Positions 46,111-57,271 are shown, counted from the first letter of the stretch. The stretch: 64,000 nucleotides of DNA from Nereocystis luetkeana (GCA_031213475.1 JARUPZ010000008.1:12643938-12707937), one strand, 5' to 3'. The notes: generated by a model not told the origin, from the sequence alone. A program made the numbers and translations.

Positions 46111-46785
46111 AGTCCACAACCGTCAGTAGGTCGTTTTTTCTTCTACTCATACTTTTTTTTTCAAATATACCGGTGTCGAACGATTGCATTGGAGTACCCC
46201 TATTAACAGTGCAGCATGACATGAACGATGCACGGCATGTATAATGGATGCTGTGCGTCCATATCAGCATGGCCAAGTACAGCAGCAACATCCCACATCC
46301 CACAGGGTAAAATGCTAGGCAGACACTGTCATCACCAGTCCACAAATAATGGCGTCTCGTGTCTTTTTGGCCACTTCCGATGCACTGCTGTTTTTTTTCA
46401 TCTTCCTACTCGTCACGACAACACGGACAACAAGTCACTGGTGCTGTCCGCTCTCCCATCTACAACAGCCCAACCAAGGCACCCACCCGCGCCAAACAAA
46501 AACAATGCTTCCTTTGATCACACCATCCATCCCACATAAAATACCCACAGGGCGAGCGCATCCTGCAAATCTCTTTTCCGTCAAATCCATGCAACCACAT
46601 CCAAACCTCGTACCGCACCTGGCATCATACACTTTACACTGCTACCTCATACTTCTAAAAAAACTCGTTTAAACAATCGCAAAGTTCAGTCGAGTAAGAA
46701 TCTCTCAATCGGCCGAAGACAACGCACCAGGATATAACGCTACAAGTATTGATACTGTCTACACCATCACGATCACACACCACCA

Positions 46786-46862
46786 TGGCCCGCAATATAA
46801 GGAGTGCTTGGTCCTCATATTAAGGTCTAGACGGACCTTAATAATTACCCCCGCAGCGGCAC
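46786..46862. repeat. Family G copy
   Basis: ATAAGGAGTGCTTGGTCCTC ... ACGGACCTTAATAATTAC. Confidence 0.5.
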
Positions 46863-47087
46863 AAAGTAGGACCGGTTGGTGTTCTACTACAAACCAAACT
46901 TTCACATTTTCGCCTCCTCAAAAACGATGGCATGCTAACTCGTAAATATGATACTATACAAGCACAACAACAACCAGCCGGTCAACCAGAAGGGAGTGCG
47001 TCCAAAACCAAGGGCAATCAGCAACCAACAGGAAAGACACGGGTAAACACGCGATGGACGACCACCGAATGCGACGACCTACGCCAC

Positions 47088-47345
47088 GAAATAGGGGGGG
47101 GGGGGGACGACTCATATGCCACGCATAGCCGTAGCCGTAGTCGTATAGGCGAGAGGCGGGGGCGATGGTGATGACGGGGTGTGGATCATGCATGGCCGTA
47201 GTCGTATATAGGGGGGGAGGGGCTGTGATACTATCAACAGTGTGTGGACGAGTGATGATTACAATGATGGCGTGGGGAGGGGGGGTGGGTGGGATGCATC
47301 GTGATAATTAGGGGGGGGGCGGGGGGCGGGTACTCATTGCAATGC
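47088..47345. repeat. G-rich tract with family D core fragments
   Basis: Several G runs (9-15) are interspersed with ATGCATGGCCGTAGTCGTAT-type D cores at about 47120 and 47188. Confidence 0.6.
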
Positions 47346-48237
47346 ACGACCGAGTAGGGGGCACGAACCAAAAAACTCCCCAAGCCGCCTTCTCCACATG
47401 GAGACCTATCATCGCATCACATGCAATGCCGCGGCGAGGCCATGTACATGTATACATACAGACATATGTACATGCATACATACATACCAACATCCAAAAT
47501 CAGCCGGGGCTCCAAGGGCAACAGATATTGAAAACAAGTGACTTGACATACAGGACCGGCCAACCGGCCACACGGTCCCAGCCGGGCTGGTCGGGTGGAG
47601 CTATAGAGGCTAGGCTCTCTCCCAACTGTCCAACTGCAATGTGAGGACCTGTACGACACACTCGAACGATTGATGATTGATGATTCTCGCGCCCACGCTG
47701 ACCATGTCTCCAGACTCGCAAAAACCTTTCACTAGTACGTACAGTAGGCAAACTTCAAAAAAAATTACACGAGCTGCAGGGGAAACGGACCGAGTCGTCA
47801 AGTCAACAACGACAGCTCCCCTGCGCCATTTCCAAAACGAGGCAACCGCTAATTCATCAGCCCACTAGTTAGCCAGCCGCAGGTACCCTCACAAGGTGGC
47901 CCGTTGCTCTAGGTATCGCAAGGCAACGCTCCCGCAAGCACCGACACCCGTACACAACACAGCCACAGGACCTGGATCAACGTCACTCAGAAACTGGCAG
48001 GCATTAAAATGGGTGATTTCATCAAAATTCACCCCGGTTGCTGTGATATGAAAGTCATTACATCACCCACGCCGACGATCTTGGGAGGCCTTCATAGTGC
48101 GTCAACCCGGTTATAGAGGTGTCAACTCTTGCGGTTTTGCGCTACACAGTGGGGTACATATATTCCGTCATTTTTTGCGATTGACACACGCTGCAAATTA
48201 GCGGCTCGCGGAGACAGACGATACCGTGCAGAGTAAG

Positions 48238-48537
48238 GAGGTCTTGACTTCGCCGAAGGAGAGTGATCGTTTTTCAGCGCTCATACCGAACAGCATCAAC
48301 CCTTTCCGACCGCAGTTCCGTTTTGGGGACAAACCAGTCAAACTCTGACCAGCTTGTCCCCAAAACGGGACTGCGGCATAAACCAGAACGGTTAATACTG
48401 TGTGTTTTCGGAATGACCTAGGTCGAGATAAAGACTTCCGAGAACGCAAAGCTCGACATTTCAGCACCCTTACCCTGCCGTTGTCGGAGCAACGGGCGCT
48501 CAAAAACGATCGCACCCCAGTGCCAAGTCAACCCTCT
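48238..48537. mobile_element. Family F copy 2, split by a MITE-B
   Basis: Left end GTGATCGTTTTTCAGCGCTC and right end GGGCGCTCAAAAACGATCGC form the inverted termini. The MITE-B at 48296 sits just inside the left end. Confidence 0.7.
48296..48395. mobile_element. MITE-B copy nested in family F
   Basis: Arms ACCGCAGTTCCGTTTTGGGG and CCCCAAAACGGGACTGCGG; right TTAA at 48392. Confidence 0.85.
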
Positions 48538-48577
48538 TCGACGGCAATAAAAATACAATGCCAGGTACCTCAATGCC

Positions 48578-48900
48578 GGTCGCCCCGGTGGTTCAAGTGG
48601 TTAACCTCGAATTCTACTTGTTTGAGTCCCGGGTTCGAGCCCCAGGAGGGTCGGACTTTGACTTTATTTGCAAAAATATAAAAAAAGGGATTCAATTGTT
48701 GATAGCGCCTTGCAGCGTGGGTAGGCACAATTCGATGCGAGTCGACGAGGGAAGAAAATGCTGAAATCTTCTCGCGATAAAAAATGAAGGCACCTACCGC
48801 AGCGGGAAGGGGGGAGAAGAGCCTGCTATGTGACCCCGGATCTGAGTTACGAGTTGGAAGGAGAGAGAGTAGAAGATGTGCGAAGATAATGAATGAGATG

Positions 48901-48929
<29 letters not shown>
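48578..48929 (+). mobile_element. SINE-A copy 4, full length with long A-tail
   Basis: Head GGTCGCCCCGGTGGTTCAAG, B box GGGTTCGAGCCCC, and the full body. The uninterrupted A-tail of about 28 suggests a recent insertion. Confidence 0.95.
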
Positions 48930-48932
<3 letters not shown>

Positions 48933-49309
48933 ACATCCGTCCGTGATTCTGTCACCACAAATTCTGTATCTCTCATACGTGGGATAAAGAACGAGCACGT
49001 TCACTGGGTATGCTGTAGCTGTCGTCCCGTAGAAAATAACGAAAAAAAAAGGCTTACTGCCGAGCTAAGACAAATCGCTCATGTCGAGACTATTTATCCA
49101 TCTCACATCACGTGTACTCTGGTTCATGAATAACCCCGCTCATGTGGTCAACGCACATCGATTTCTAGCCGTTGTCCAGAGGTCCAAGCAGGAGTATAAC
49201 CACTCATCTGTGGCCGCTGTCTGCAACTCACAAATTGTTTGCGGCCACACCGTTGTAGCCTATAGAGCTGCGATCAAGTACGAGACTACCATTCCATTTT
49301 CCTTTTTAT

Positions 49310-49515
49310 TTTCATCCCATCCATCTTCTGCGTCCTTCTTTCTCCTCTCCTTACACATAACTAACCTCTGGGGTCACCCGCCCTCACCCCACTAGAGCAG
49401 TGCGTGTCTTGCATCTTCTATATTTTGTATCGCAACAAGGGCCCAGCCCATTCTTCCCCTGATCGACTCGAATCGAATTGCTGATGTACATAGCGCCAAC
49501 CATACTTCGAGGCTT
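49310..49515 (-). repeat. SINE body fragment, diverged
   Basis: CTCTGGGGTCACCCGCCC, GTATCGCAACAAG and TCGACTCGAATCGAATTG complement the shared body; no head. Confidence 0.5.
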
Positions 49516-49707
49516 CACAAAGAAAAACCGAAAAAAAAAAGAAAACGTGCAAAAGAAGCGAGGCGATTACAGCATCAAACAAACCACGAGGACTTTTACA
49601 TACCGGATACGAAGGCTGCTGAGGGATCATCCAGAAAACACGAGTCTTGTCGGTTGTAAACGAGCTACATATATACAGCAGTAGTTGTGTACAGTAAGTA
49701 TTAATGT

Positions 49708-49780
49708 TTACGGGGGACCATAGTTAATAGGACCAAATGTTGTTAGTGAAAATGGTTAAATATACAGGTTTCTATATTTA

Positions 49781-49812
<32 letters not shown>

Positions 49813-50161
49813 CCATCCCATTCATTATCTTCGCACATCTTCTTCTCTCTCCTTCCAACTCGTAACTCAGATCCGGGGTCACATAGCAGGCTCTTCTCCC
49901 CCCTTCCCGCTACGGTACGTGCCTTCATTTTTATCGCGAGAAGATTTCAGCCTTTTCTTCCCTCGTCGACTCGCATCGAATTGTGCCTACCCACGCTGCA
50001 AGGCGCTCTCAACAATTGAATCCTTTTTTATTTTTGCAAATAAAGTCAAAGTCCGACCCACCTGGGGCTCGAACCCAGGACTCAAACAAGTAGAATTCGA
50101 GGTTAACCACTTGAACCACCGGGGCGACCATAGGTCCTACTAACTATGGTCCCCCGTAATA
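49708..50161. mobile_element. MITE-A copy 10, split by a SINE-A
   Basis: The left arm from 49708 ends at TATTTACCA; the right arm resumes ACCATAGGTCCTACTAACTA. A ~4-bp ACCA(T) duplication flanks the insert. Confidence 0.92.
49784..50129 (-). mobile_element. SINE-A copy 5, nested in MITE-A copy 10
   Basis: T run of about 29 (A-tail complement) at the left; head complement GGGGCTCGAACCC at about 50068. Same orientation and same target position as the nest at 24.98 kb. Confidence 0.93.
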
Positions 50162-50487
50162 GTAGGTACTACAGGGAGTCCTTCAGTAGTGCCGGTTTGC
50201 ACGCCAGGCCATAATGCCGGCACTATACCGGCAAGCAGGACTACTCCGCACACTGGTTACTCGCACCCGTGCCCAGGGATTTCACCGACAATGAAGCGGG
50301 CAGCCGGCGCTATACCATACTCAAACCGGCACCATAGAGGGACCACTACTCGATGTACCTGGTTGGTACGACGCAAGGAGAGCTCTGACACCGCACCCAG
50401 CATGGGCACTATGAAACACGGCGGCTGTAGTCGTACCGCTGCGCGCCCGCCCTCGACACTAAAATTGGCAATGGCACTGACGAATGG

Positions 50488-50690
50488 CTTTGGTCGCTAT
50501 ACCATAATCATGCCGAAAGGGCTAAAAAATGGCGTGCTTGGCCTAATATTGCGCAGTAATGTGGACAATCAGCGCGGCTATACCGTAAAGAGTTTTGGTC
50601 TCTATGCTATAATCAAAGCAAAAGGACTGAAAATAACTGGCGAGTTTGGCCTACGAAATGATGCAATAGAGCAGTGATATGCAGCTGCAG
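50488..50690. repeat. ~104-bp imperfect tandem duplication
   Basis: TTTGGTCGCTATACCATAAT at 50489 recurs as TTTGGTCTCTATGCTATAAT at 50593, with AAAGGGCTAAAAAATGGCGT / AAAGGACTGAAAATAACTGG after it. The second unit ends just inside the intron, near the EsV-1-7 exon donor. Earlier CTATACC words (50225-50320) hint at older units. Confidence 0.6.
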
Positions 50691-50695
50691 CGTAC

Positions 50696-50779
50696 CTTCT
50701 CGCAGCCCCCCGGGTATTCGCATCTCTTGTAGACAACGTCCACCATATCGTTCTCCCTATGCCCCGAGCAGTACATCGC
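50696..50779 (-). CDS. EsV-1-7 repeat protein, internal exon
   Basis: An 84-nt minus-strand exon of 28 codons reads AMYCSGHRENDMVDVVYKRC then EYPGGCEK. It lies between a GTGTGGTGCAG acceptor and a GTACG donor, both phase 0. C4-x2-H7-x12-C20 is the exact EsV-1-7 spacing, with the typical M-V-D/N-V centre. C20-x5-C26 starts the next repeat, one residue longer than usual. That repeat finishes in the 33.2-35.3 kb exon (K28-H-P-H-F-G...F-C-x2-H), where the second spacing is one shorter. The repeat is thus split by the intron. The preceding C-x4-C half must lie in an upstream exon; none was found up to 64 kb. Frames overlapping it in other phases are not coding. Confidence 0.85.
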
Positions 50780-51069
50780 CTGCACCACACATGCACCATG
50801 AACACGACGACGTCAGCAGCGACCACAGGCACGGAAAAAAAATACAACATCAGCAACATCAAAAGCCGCAGGGGCAGAAGGAGAAAGAAGAAGTGGCAGC
50901 ACATATTTACTGTATGTAACTAGCGTCGATCAAGTCACATCCGACCAAGTAACGGCGTTAGCCAACAAACCTATCTAAAGCAGCCAGATGATCATGTGAA
51001 CAGAAACAAACATATCAGCGAAGCCACAGCCACAGCAAGAGACAGGCCAAGGCCCCAGGCGCCTAAGCC

Positions 51070-51222
51070 GTTACCCCTCTAAGACCGGACGCACTCCCGC
51101 ATGGTGGACAAATTACTCCAATTTAGACTTGAGAGTTTTTTGTCTGTAAAGTGCGGCAGTGAAAGAGTTGAGCCCTCTATTAATAGAACCGCACACCATT
51201 TAGTTTGGGGGACGAACTACTT
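51070..51222. mobile_element. Two decayed MITE-B copies
   Basis: 51070-51175 has a degraded hairpin (ACCGGACGCACTCCCG, GTGGACAAATTACTCC). 51176-51222 keeps only a left half (ATAGAACCGCACACC, GGGGACGAACTACTTGGAA). Confidence 0.4.
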
Positions 51223-51497
51223 GGAACTATCCTACAATCACTATTGCACGTGAAAAAAGACAAAGCGTTTACTCACTGCACCCACCCAAATTCCTGGAAG
51301 CACACCTACCATAAATAAGAACACGAACTATTAATAGTGTAGTGTTGGATCATTTCTGCATGTAACGAATGCCGAATTATTTTGGAGACCCATGTATATC
51401 CGTCCACCTAAAACACCACATGTATGATGTTGTCAGCCCCCTAGAGGGAGCGTGCAGCACCCCGAAAAACATCCGTAAAGAGTGAATGAAAAACGTC

Positions 51498-51735
51498 GAG
51501 TTCGCACAGGCAGGCAGGCAGGCAGGTGGGATGCGATCGTTTTTCAGCGGTCGTTTTCTCGATAACACTCAAGAGGGCTAAAACTAAAATTCCAACACAA
51601 TACTCGGAAGGGTCTCGACCAGATTTTTCCGAAAATAAATCGTTCGGTATTATTAGCAGTCTGCCCGTTCGGGAAAAAACGAGCGCCGAAAAACGATCGA
51701 AAAACGATCGCACCCCTCCCTGTGCGAACTGAACG
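51498..51735. mobile_element. Family F copy 3
   Basis: Inverted ends GTCGAGTTCGCACAGG...GCGATCGTTTTTCAGCG and CGCCGAAAAACGATCG...CACCCCTCCCTGTGCGAACT. A (GCAG)n expansion lies in the left end. Confidence 0.75.
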
Positions 51736-52039
51736 CGCTTCATTAGGGCTGTGATTCGGCTGGACTCGACGGGAAGTTGTTCCTTGGATGATATAGATGA
51801 TATGGGTGTGGCGAAGTGAGCCATTCAATTATAGTTTTCATACTTCCCGAATGCCAAAAAAGGGGAAACACAATTTGAGCTACAGACGCGCTATTGCTAC
51901 GTACCAGGTAGTCGGACACAAAAACGCAGAATTACGCAAAGTGCCGAAGACAGCAGTAGGTACGTACGCAACCAATAACTAGGTAGTTGGCGACTTATAA
52001 CTAGTTGCCGACTAGTAGTCAGTCAACACAGCCCTCCTC

Positions 52040-52136
52040 TTAACCCTTTTAGAACCGCAGTCCCGTTCTGGGGACAAACCAGTCAAATTTCAAGTAGTTT
52101 TGTCCCCAAACGGGACTGCGGTTCTAAAGGGGTTAA
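52040..52136. mobile_element. MITE-B copy, intact hairpin
   Basis: TTAA duplications at 52040 and 52133; arms almost perfect. Confidence 0.95.
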
Positions 52137-53204
52137 AGGTATCTCCATGCGGCCGGCTCGCGTGGCCTATATCCTAGCGCTGAGCTCCGGGCACATCCCC
52201 TACCTGGTATCGCCCATCCCTTGACCTAGCGATGAGTTATAGCGACGGTTGTGATAGTTTATGTGGCCAATGCCATGGTCCATCACGTTCTTTCCCAACT
52301 CAAGTCCCCAAAACGCGCCCGCAATTTCAAGTTGTATGGATGGATGGGTCGGTCGATCGATCCACACACGGCGGGAACAAACCAACCCTGAACCCACGAT
52401 AGTGTTGTCATACAGCAGGAGGTGTTGGCATTTGCACACCACACCAAATCGGGAAACCCGTACAGCAACAGTAGACGGCGTGCCAGGTAGTGGTATGTTG
52501 CTCATCGAGACAGATCGGTGATACCCTTATACCGGTAATCCGGTACCTGTACAACAGTACAAGCACCCATTCATATTAATATTAATCAGCTGCTAATAAT
52601 AGCATTTTACCAAACGTACTGAGGTATACACCTGGTACATAAACGGTTCCCGAAAAATCATGAAATGCATATTGATAAATATTGAGAGTAGGTGCGCTAA
52701 GTACTTTGTGTAGTACAAAACCCGCAGCGAGGTACCTGGCACATGTGCTCATCAAGAAAAAACCCATCCCAGGTACCAGGTATAAGGAAGTATCGAAATA
52801 ACGACGAACTGCAAGCCGTACCTTTACTATGCACCCCGTCTTACCTGCTACGCTTGGAGCTATCATAAGCGTATTGCTTGCGGTAATACAACGTACCAGT
52901 ACACAAGATAATAGTCATACTAATGCTACACCTGGTAAATATACGTGCGCATAATAGAAAGAGCAGACAGTTAGCACCAGAGTAGCCCGACAGCACCAGC
53001 CAGGCATACCGGTACATCATGCCCCTCTACAAAGAAACTCTTCCGGGACCCAAAAAACACACACAAAACAATCAAAAATGTGCGGAGCCTTACCAACCAT
53101 GTACATAGCGCGACAACGGAGCGGCAGCATGAGTAGTACTGGCATCACGCTGCGGGCATGCCGCACAACTTCTTCGGTTTCATTCGTAGGTCGGACAGCT
53201 GTAC

Positions 53205-53507
53205 ATGCATGGACCACCCCCTCGAAGATGTTTGGGACCCATCGGTAAACCGACCGAAAAAAAAAGCGGCCTATTAAGCCTCTATGAACTATTAAGAGGG
53301 ATCCTCTCGAGACTTCATTCAGGCGGGAAAATCGACGACTCTAGCGACGCACACTCCACAGCAGTGTGGTTGGGGGATGATACAAATTGGTCAGATTGGT
53401 CTCCGAGTTTAAAATCGAGGAGTCGTAAAGCAGTACGGGCGCAACATGCTCCTATTAATACTACACCTACATATTGCTGGGGCATGAGGCTGCTCGTGGG
53501 CGGTTGA
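53205..53507 (+). other. 100-codon open frame, unassigned
   Basis: It starts MHGPPPRRCLGPIGK and has mixed, non-repetitive composition, unlike most frames here. I find no family motif, no clear splice sites and no neighbouring gene on this strand, so I keep it only as a weak candidate. Confidence 0.12.
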
Positions 53508-53679
53508 TAGCAGCACACAAAGCTATCATTGTTTTCGTCCTCATCTCCGGGTCTCCAAAGGGTGTGTGACAGCAGTGTTTACCTGGTATAATATACGTAC
53601 TCCCCTACTGCTGGATATAGCACGAGCAAACAGAAGCGCCGTGATCATCATACGCTGCTGCTTACCTGCGCGCGTGGGT

Positions 53680-53782
53680 GCCTTTTAGCACTGCAGCCCC
53701 GTTTCGGGGACAATTGGGAACAAACTACTTGAAATTTGAGTACTTTGTCCCCAAAACGGGACTGCAGTTCAAAAGGGTTTAA
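53680..53782. mobile_element. MITE-B copy
   Basis: Arms CACTGCAGCCCCGTTTCGGG and its mirror, with a partial tandem duplication of GGGGACAA; right TTAA kept. A further MITE-B-like right arm (TTTGTCCCCACATCGGGAGT) lies at 53838-53876. Confidence 0.8.
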
Positions 53783-53910
53783 CCCGTTCACAATAGCACA
53801 GCAGCACAGAAACCTAGATTTGACTCTATTTCCCGGTAATTTGTCCCCACATCGGGAGTACAGTGCTCCAGGGGTTACATTTCCATCCCCTATATACCGG
53901 TGTACTGACC

Positions 53911-53942
53911 AGGTATATATATATAATATATATATATATTTC
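53911..53942. repeat. (AT)n microsatellite
   Basis: Same GGTATATATATATAATATAT form as at 26763, flanked by CCAGG / CTGGTAT. Confidence 0.85.
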
Positions 53943-54655
53943 TGGTATATGCCTGTACGAGTATATAACAAATACAAACAGACACGTGCTACGAGTGCTA
54001 CAAGCACGATAGTATTTAACAGTACCCATTTTTTTTGTGAGGCCCATCACCTGAACAGCTCCATGCCTCGCTCGAAACAGCCTTTGGGAGAAAATACGTA
54101 CCAGGTACTGCTGAAGGCTTCACCCGATAAAAAAAATCCTTATGAACTGCTACCTGATACTACATACCAGGTACCAGGTATGACTATAAAAATACCACGT
54201 ACGACCTGCTCACGAAAACTACGGCACAATAAAAACGGGACAAGCCATGGCCCTTGAGAAGGCATGCCTCTTACAAGCCACGGCCCGTATAAGGCAAGGC
54301 CTCCTTATCTATCGGATAGTTCCTCAGTTCAGGACCTCCGGCAGTCAAAATTACTTCGGCCCGAAAGTGCTACCTACATCAGATACTCTTATCGTCGCGC
54401 GCCTCAGCAGCCCTTCGTGATCCAGCCATGTCATCCATGCTGCCGATGCTGTCATCGTCACATTTTTTCGACGTTATTTCTCTCTCTTAGGAATCGAATA
54501 TAAAATTAAAAATTAAAAACGACAAAAAACCGGTTTGCTTGCTTTCAGCCGCGGTTCATAGATCTGCCCGCGCAGGCGAACTTCCCCAGATGTATGTGCC
54601 AGATTAAAACGATGGAAATTTCAAGATATTCCATCGAGGTAGGGTTTTGTCACAC

Positions 54656-54749
54656 ATCCCCTTACAACCGCAGTCCCGTTTTGGGGACAAACTACTTAGA
54701 ATTCGACTGGTTTGTCCCCAAAACGGGACTGCAGTCCAAACAAAAAGGG
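54656..54749. mobile_element. MITE-B copy
   Basis: CAACCGCAGTCCCGTTTTGG against CCAAAACGGGACTGCAGTCC; TTAA flanks lost. Confidence 0.85.
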
Positions 54750-54877
54750 CCAAGAGCTGCTTTACCCGACGACAGCTTTTTTTTCGCCTTCGTCTAACGG
54801 CGGTCACGATCCCGACCGGGCACTCAAACCCCACATCCCCCTTCAGGAATACTTCCTGCATAAGTCCATACTAAACC

Positions 54878-54985
54878 CGTAGTGCGCGCGATCGAGGTAT
54901 CACACACAGCTTGCAATAATTACTTTCGACCAAATCCTCGATCTCACAGTTGTTTTATAATCTTGTATACCTGGTACCTGGTACA
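54878..54985 (+). repeat. Family E copy 5
   Basis: GCGCGATCGAGGTATCACAC, ACAGCTTGCAA, TTTCGACCAAATCCTCGATC, then two TACCTGGTA words. Confidence 0.7.
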
Positions 54986-55313
54986 TAACATGTATCCCTC
55001 AGCGAGAGGACTGCTTGGTTGCTGTGCTGCTGGGAGTTGTTGTGCTTGGAAAGGCCTTGGTTTTTGTGCGGGGGGGCACATTCAAGCTTTTTTGTCTACG
55101 GGGGGCAGTAGCCTTCTCTACAATACAAACACCTAGGATATAGTATAGAAAAACGAGGGAAGCTGCGCAAGTCCTGCTTGATACATATCGATGGTCGAGC
55201 ATTTCGTCGATACCTCTTTTTGCCGTTTTAGGAGCGGACAAAGCACAAAGCACCTTCGGGTAGGGCAGGGGGCACGGTTAGGGAGGGATTACTGGTGTAG
55301 AGCTTCAACGTAC

Positions 55314-55421
55314 TATTACGGGGGACCATAGTTAACAGGACCTGTGGTATACATAAACACCTATATATTTAACCATTTTTATCAACAATATTTGGTCCTG
55401 TTAACTATGGCTCCCCGTACT
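55314..55421. mobile_element. MITE-A copy 11
   Basis: Intact arms; same inner subtype as copy 2 (TATACATAAACACCTATATA). Confidence 0.92.
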
Positions 55422-56000
55422 AAACAATTCATCGTCTACCACAAAGGGGAGGAGGGGGGGGGCATGTCATTCCCTATCGCATATTTCAGCACTCGGGAGA
55501 AGGCGGCAAGCGCGGGCAGATCTACGCGAGACAGGTTGCCTTACGTCGTATTATATGAATACTACTAATAATTATTTATACCAGGTAATCAATTTCGACT
55601 CAAGAGGGTTGCAAGTGATGGCACGTACTCAAGTATGCAGTTTGGTTGGAAATAGTACCGAAAATTTCGATATACCAGGTATCGAATCATCAAACTTCCG
55701 TACACCGTATCTATCTATCGTGTTTAACCCTCCATCCCCTGGCATCCCCGTGTTTTTGGTGCAGTTACAGTATTGAATAAAACCATCAATCTTTCGAATA
55801 CCGAGATCGTCGCAATACCGATACTTCTATGATTTTTGTTTTTCGGTATCAAACCGAATTCGGTTTCGATATCCATATCCAACGCTTATAGCCGGTACAG
55901 TACCTACGCGCCAACCAATATCAACAGGTGTTGCTGCTGTGGTTGTAGGCGTACTCGTAACAGTTCATCGTCGCCGCGGTAAAGATGAGCCAGGCCACTA

Positions 56001-56097
56001 TTAACCCCTTTAGAACCGCAGTCCCGTTTTGGGGACAAACTACTTGAAAATTGAATGGTTTGTCCCCAAAACGGGACTGCGGTTCTAAAGGGGTTAA
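56001..56097. mobile_element. MITE-B copy, intact, in CTA-TTAA-TAG
   Basis: Flanks read CTATTAA and TTAATAG, so precise excision would leave CTATTAATAG. Arms are essentially perfect. Confidence 0.97.
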
Positions 56098-56145
56098 TAG
56101 ACTCTCACCACTCTTGTCACTCCGCTGCTGCTCTTTGGGTCCAAA

Positions 56146-56200
56146 AATGTAAGGACCGTTTGCGAAATAACGCGAGGACTCGGACGGTCCTTATGTAACC
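56146..56200. repeat. Family G copy
   Basis: AATGTAAGGACCGTTTGCG with ACTCGGACGGTCCTTATGT. Confidence 0.55.
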
Positions 56201-56203
56201 ATT

Positions 56204-56301
56204 ATAACCCTTTTAGGACCGCAGTCCCGTTTCGGAGGCAAACTGACGCGAATTTGACTGGTTTTGTCCCCAATATCGGGACTGCAGTCGAAAAAGAGTT
56301 G
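56204..56301. mobile_element. MITE-B copy
   Basis: TAACCCTTTTAGGACCGCAG on the left; ATCGGGACTGCAGTCGAAAA on the right. Confidence 0.85.
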
Positions 56302-56421
56302 ATAGAGCTATTCGGTCCTTTCCCCTCCCATGATAAGATGATTACTGCTTCTGCTGCTGCTCCTGCCTGGTACTATTAATCATGTACTGCTGTATTTGGT
56401 ATAGGTATTTGCTGTTGGTAT

Positions 56422-56511
56422 AATCCTCGTTTAGAACTGTGGTCCCGTTTCCGGGACAAACTGCTCATAAAATAACTAGGTTGTCCCCAATAACAAGCGC
56501 AACATGGTTAA
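56422..56511. mobile_element. MITE-B copy, decayed
   Basis: TTTAGAACTGTGGTCCCGTT on the left; GGTTGTCCCCAATAAC with TTAA on the right. Confidence 0.6.
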
Positions 56512-56914
56512 TACTTGTACTCGTATGGGCGATTCCACGGGAGTCGACGGGGAAAGGGCGTGCTCGACTGACCAACCAAGCCAAGCCCGAAAAGAGGGGG
56601 AAAAGAGAACCGAGAAAAAAAAACGGAGAAAAAAGAAAAACAAAATCAAAGAACCGGCAGAAAACGAAGAATTACAAAAACAAGGAATTTAAAAGGGAAC
56701 TCACGAGACTCAAGAGCATATCGTACATATCCTACCCGTTATTATATACTGGTATGCATGTAACTGATGGGAGCATCATACCGGTTCACTACTTTGATCG
56801 GAAACATTACTACTGTTTTCACCCCGTTCGGTTGAGAACGGTTATTGTACTCCCGAAGAGAGCGATACCAGGTATGTGCATCCAAGGTATATAAATATAT
56901 GCACACCTATTTTC

Positions 56915-57125
56915 TCCTTCTATCTAAAATCTTCGCCTGTCTTTGCTCTCTCCTTCCTAGTCGTTTTAATAACTAAAATCCGGGGTCACAAAACAGACTC
57001 CCCCCCCCCCCCGCCCCCCCTCCCTCCCGGATCACGGTTCGTGCCTTCAGTGACGTTTTTATTTCGAGAAAACTCCGGCCCTTTTTTCCCCCTCGTCGAG
57101 TCGCATCGAATCGTGTCACTAACAG
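56915..57125 (-). repeat. SINE body fragment, diverged
   Basis: AAATCCGGGGTCACAAAACA, TTATTTCGAGAAAACTCC and CTCGTCGAGTCGCATCGAAT complement the shared body; a long C run is inserted. No head. Confidence 0.6.
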
Positions 57126-57151
57126 TACGTACGCAAAAATATGAGCACGTG

Positions 57152-57241
57152 TGTTAGGACTGCAGTCCCATTTTGGGGACAAAAACTGTCAAATTCCAAG
57201 TAGTTTGTCCCCAAAACGGGACTGCACTCCTAAAAGGGTAA
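57152..57241. mobile_element. MITE-B copy
   Basis: TTAGGACTGCAGTCCCATTT with the mirrored CAAAACGGGACTGCACTCCT. Confidence 0.85.
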
Positions 57242-57271
57242 AATGGAAGGGAGCAACCAGCCCATGCGCCA

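Larger units (their letters stand above)
35344..50695 (-). other. 15.4 kb intron of the EsV-1-7 gene
   Basis: Donor GTACG at 50695 (minus strand), acceptor TTTCCAG ending at 35344; both flanking exons are phase 0. Joining them builds the family pattern C-EYPGG-C-EKH-P-H-FG-AE-G...FC without a gap, so I expect no exon between. It holds MITE-A and MITE-B copies, SINE-A and SINE-B copies, and families C, E, F and G. I saw no nested gene. Confidence 0.7.
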
